64,000 nt of DNA from an uncultured Flavobacteriaceae bacterium (lineage in GTDB: Bacteria > Bacteroidota > Bacteroidia > Flavobacteriales > Flavobacteriaceae): NCBI GenBank assembly GCA_947494205.1, contig CANLUH010000008.1, positions 62,001-126,000 of the forward strand, read 5' to 3'. The notes under the pieces were generated by a model. The model made no database searches and was not told where the DNA came from. It was given only the letters and a program-made list of their open reading frames with translations. The position numbers were made by a program, and so were the translations under genes. The number at the start of each line of letters is the position of its first letter. The first letter of the stretch is position 1. Positions 63,173-64,000 of this stretch are shown piece by piece.

Positions 63173-63719
63173 TCTTAATAATTCTGGGCAACTTTCAAAG
63201 TCTTGTCGTGCGTTAGGCTTAAAAACATTTGATTCTGTTTGCAACTATGTTAAAATACTTCCCTACGGAAGAAATTCTGAAAGAAGTGATTTCACTTTAG
63301 TGTTAAAAGAAAACAAAGGTACTTGCTCTACTAAACATGCTTTTTTAAAACAAATTGCAATAGAAAATAATGAGCCTACAGTAGTATTATTTTTAGGTAT
63401 TTATAAAATGAATGATGCTAACACCAAAGGTGTTGGAGACATTTTAAAGCAGTATAATTTAGAGTATATTCCAGAAGCGCACACTTATTTAAAACTAAAC
63501 AATACTATTTTAGATGTTACAAGAACTGTAGCTTCTAAAATTACTTTTGAAAGTAGTCTTTTATCTGAAGAAATAATTATGCCACAACAGATTGGAGATT
63601 ATAAAGTTAATAATCATAAAAACTATTTAAAAAACTGGATAACTGCTTATAACATTCCATATACCTTTAAAGAGATTTGGAATATAAGAGAAGCCTGTAT
63701 AACAGCTTTAAACCAATAA
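63156..63719 (+). CDS. transglutaminase-like protein overlapping hutI
   Basis: Soluble protein of 187 residues, start ATG 63156, overlapping hutI by 17 bp. A papain/transglutaminase-like triad is suggested. The cysteine is in ENKGTCSTKHAFLKQIA (about Cys57). The histidine is in PEAHTYLKLN (about 109). The aspartate is in NTILDVTRT (about 120). Order and spacing fit the transglutaminase core, though the call is by eye. A role near histidine catabolism is inferred from coupling only. Confidence 0.7.
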   Translation: MELVFNLNNSGQLSKSCRALGLKTFDSVCNYVKILPYGRNSERSDFTLVLKENKGTCSTKHAFLKQIAIENNEPTVVLFLGIYKMNDANTKGVGDILKQYNLEYIPEAHTYLKLNNTILDVTRTVASKITFESSLLSEEIIMPQQIGDYKVNNHKNYLKNWITAYNIPYTFKEIWNIREACITALNQ

Positions 63720-63760
63720 AAAAACCTGAAAGTAGTAGCACACTTACTTTCAGGTTTTTT
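63719..63760. terminator. bidirectional rho-independent terminator
   Basis: Perfect 16-bp stem (AAAAAACCTGAAAGTA) with a 10-nt loop between the 63156 gene and the convergent partial gene at the right edge. Confidence 0.9.
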
Positions 63761-63794
63761 CATGAAATAATTAACTAATACTAAATCTAGTACT

Positions 63795-64000
63795 TTATCT
63801 CAATGTAAATTGAGAACTTGAAACTAATTCTTTACCGTTAAAAACGTTTACTTTATAATTACCTTTCTCAAATCTATCTTTCTCATTCTTCTTGGTAATA
63901 AACTCGCAGATATCTAAATTATCATTCTCGTAATTAAATTTACTAATCACACTATAATTAAGAGATTCTTCTCCAAAAACAATTTGGTCGTTTGCACCTA
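63795..64000 (-). CDS. C-terminal fragment of an unidentified protein
   Basis: Open frame on the minus strand that enters from the right edge and stops at 63795, about 67 codons. The end reads KGNYKVNVFNGKELVSSSQF, a beta-rich tail like an Ig-like or extracellular domain. Start and family lie outside the window. Confidence 0.55.
   Translation of the reverse strand, partial: GANDQIVFGEESLNYSVISKFNYENDNLDICEFITKKNEKDRFEKGNYKVNVFNGKELVSSSQFTLR

Noticed and set aside
1-64000. CRISPR arrays, tRNA or rRNA genes, prophage, insertion sequences
   Set aside because: I read the intergenic regions and saw no regularly spaced repeats, no cloverleaf-type sequences ending in CCA context, and no transposase or phage protein.

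Overview
The window is a low-GC chromosomal segment from a member of the Bacteroidota, almost certainly a Flavobacteriaceae. Four things support this: a type IX secretion C-terminal domain on a secreted nuclease, candidate promoters ending in the TAnnTTTG element, SxxC-type lipoproteins, and a menaquinone-only quinone pathway. Genus cannot be fixed from the sequence alone. I see no rRNA, tRNA, CRISPR array, transposase or phage gene. Most of the window reads as stable core genome, with one accessory-looking island at about 36.7-48.4 kb.

Region 1 (1-18.7 kb) is dominated by menaquinone biosynthesis. It holds menE, menC, menA, menB, menD and an isochorismate synthase (menF type), plus a hotdog thioesterase that may release DHNA from CoA. 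A CPBP-family membrane protease is translationally interlocked between menC and menE. Other genes here are sppA (cut by the left edge), a fatty acid hydroxylase, a UPF0173 hydrolase, a tandem pair of small paralogues, a secreted C1 cysteine peptidase, a CvfB-like S1 protein and DUF2853. The region ends with a cobalamin riboswitch reading into a LOV-like PAS gene.

Region 2 (17.9-36.7 kb) starts with a tightly packed minus-strand run: cyclase, serine hydrolase, a protein with a duplicated cysteine module, an unlisted 49-residue membrane protein, a lipoprotein and DUF5995. It continues with AraC and XRE regulators, nitronate monooxygenase, dnaK with a sigma-54-like promoter, a surface protein, a LytTR two-component pair, sdaA, panB, an RluA pseudouridine synthase and an aldehyde dehydrogenase.

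Region 3 (36.7-48.4 kb) is the most interesting part. A 51-residue precursor peptide (48252-48407) has a double-glycine leader and a short CxCxC core. It sits upstream of two paralogous tetratricopeptide proteins of about 750-780 residues, a C39-peptidase ABC transporter and an HlyD-type adaptor. A histidine kinase operon and a divergent NarL-type regulator adjoin it. Maturation and export by the C39 transporter follow from the sequence. The role of the two TPR proteins is unknown, and no known RiPP-modifying enzyme is present.

Region 4 (48.7-64 kb) returns to ordinary content: a TlpA-like lipoprotein, a K/E-rich secreted coiled-coil protein with a small lipoprotein, a T9SS-exported endonuclease I, pheT, a fasciclin protein, DUF2007, an ABC-F ATPase, a thioredoxin-fold lipoprotein without redox cysteines, a double-OmpA protein, and hutI overlapping a transglutaminase-like gene. 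Strong bidirectional hairpin terminators separate many of the convergent genes.
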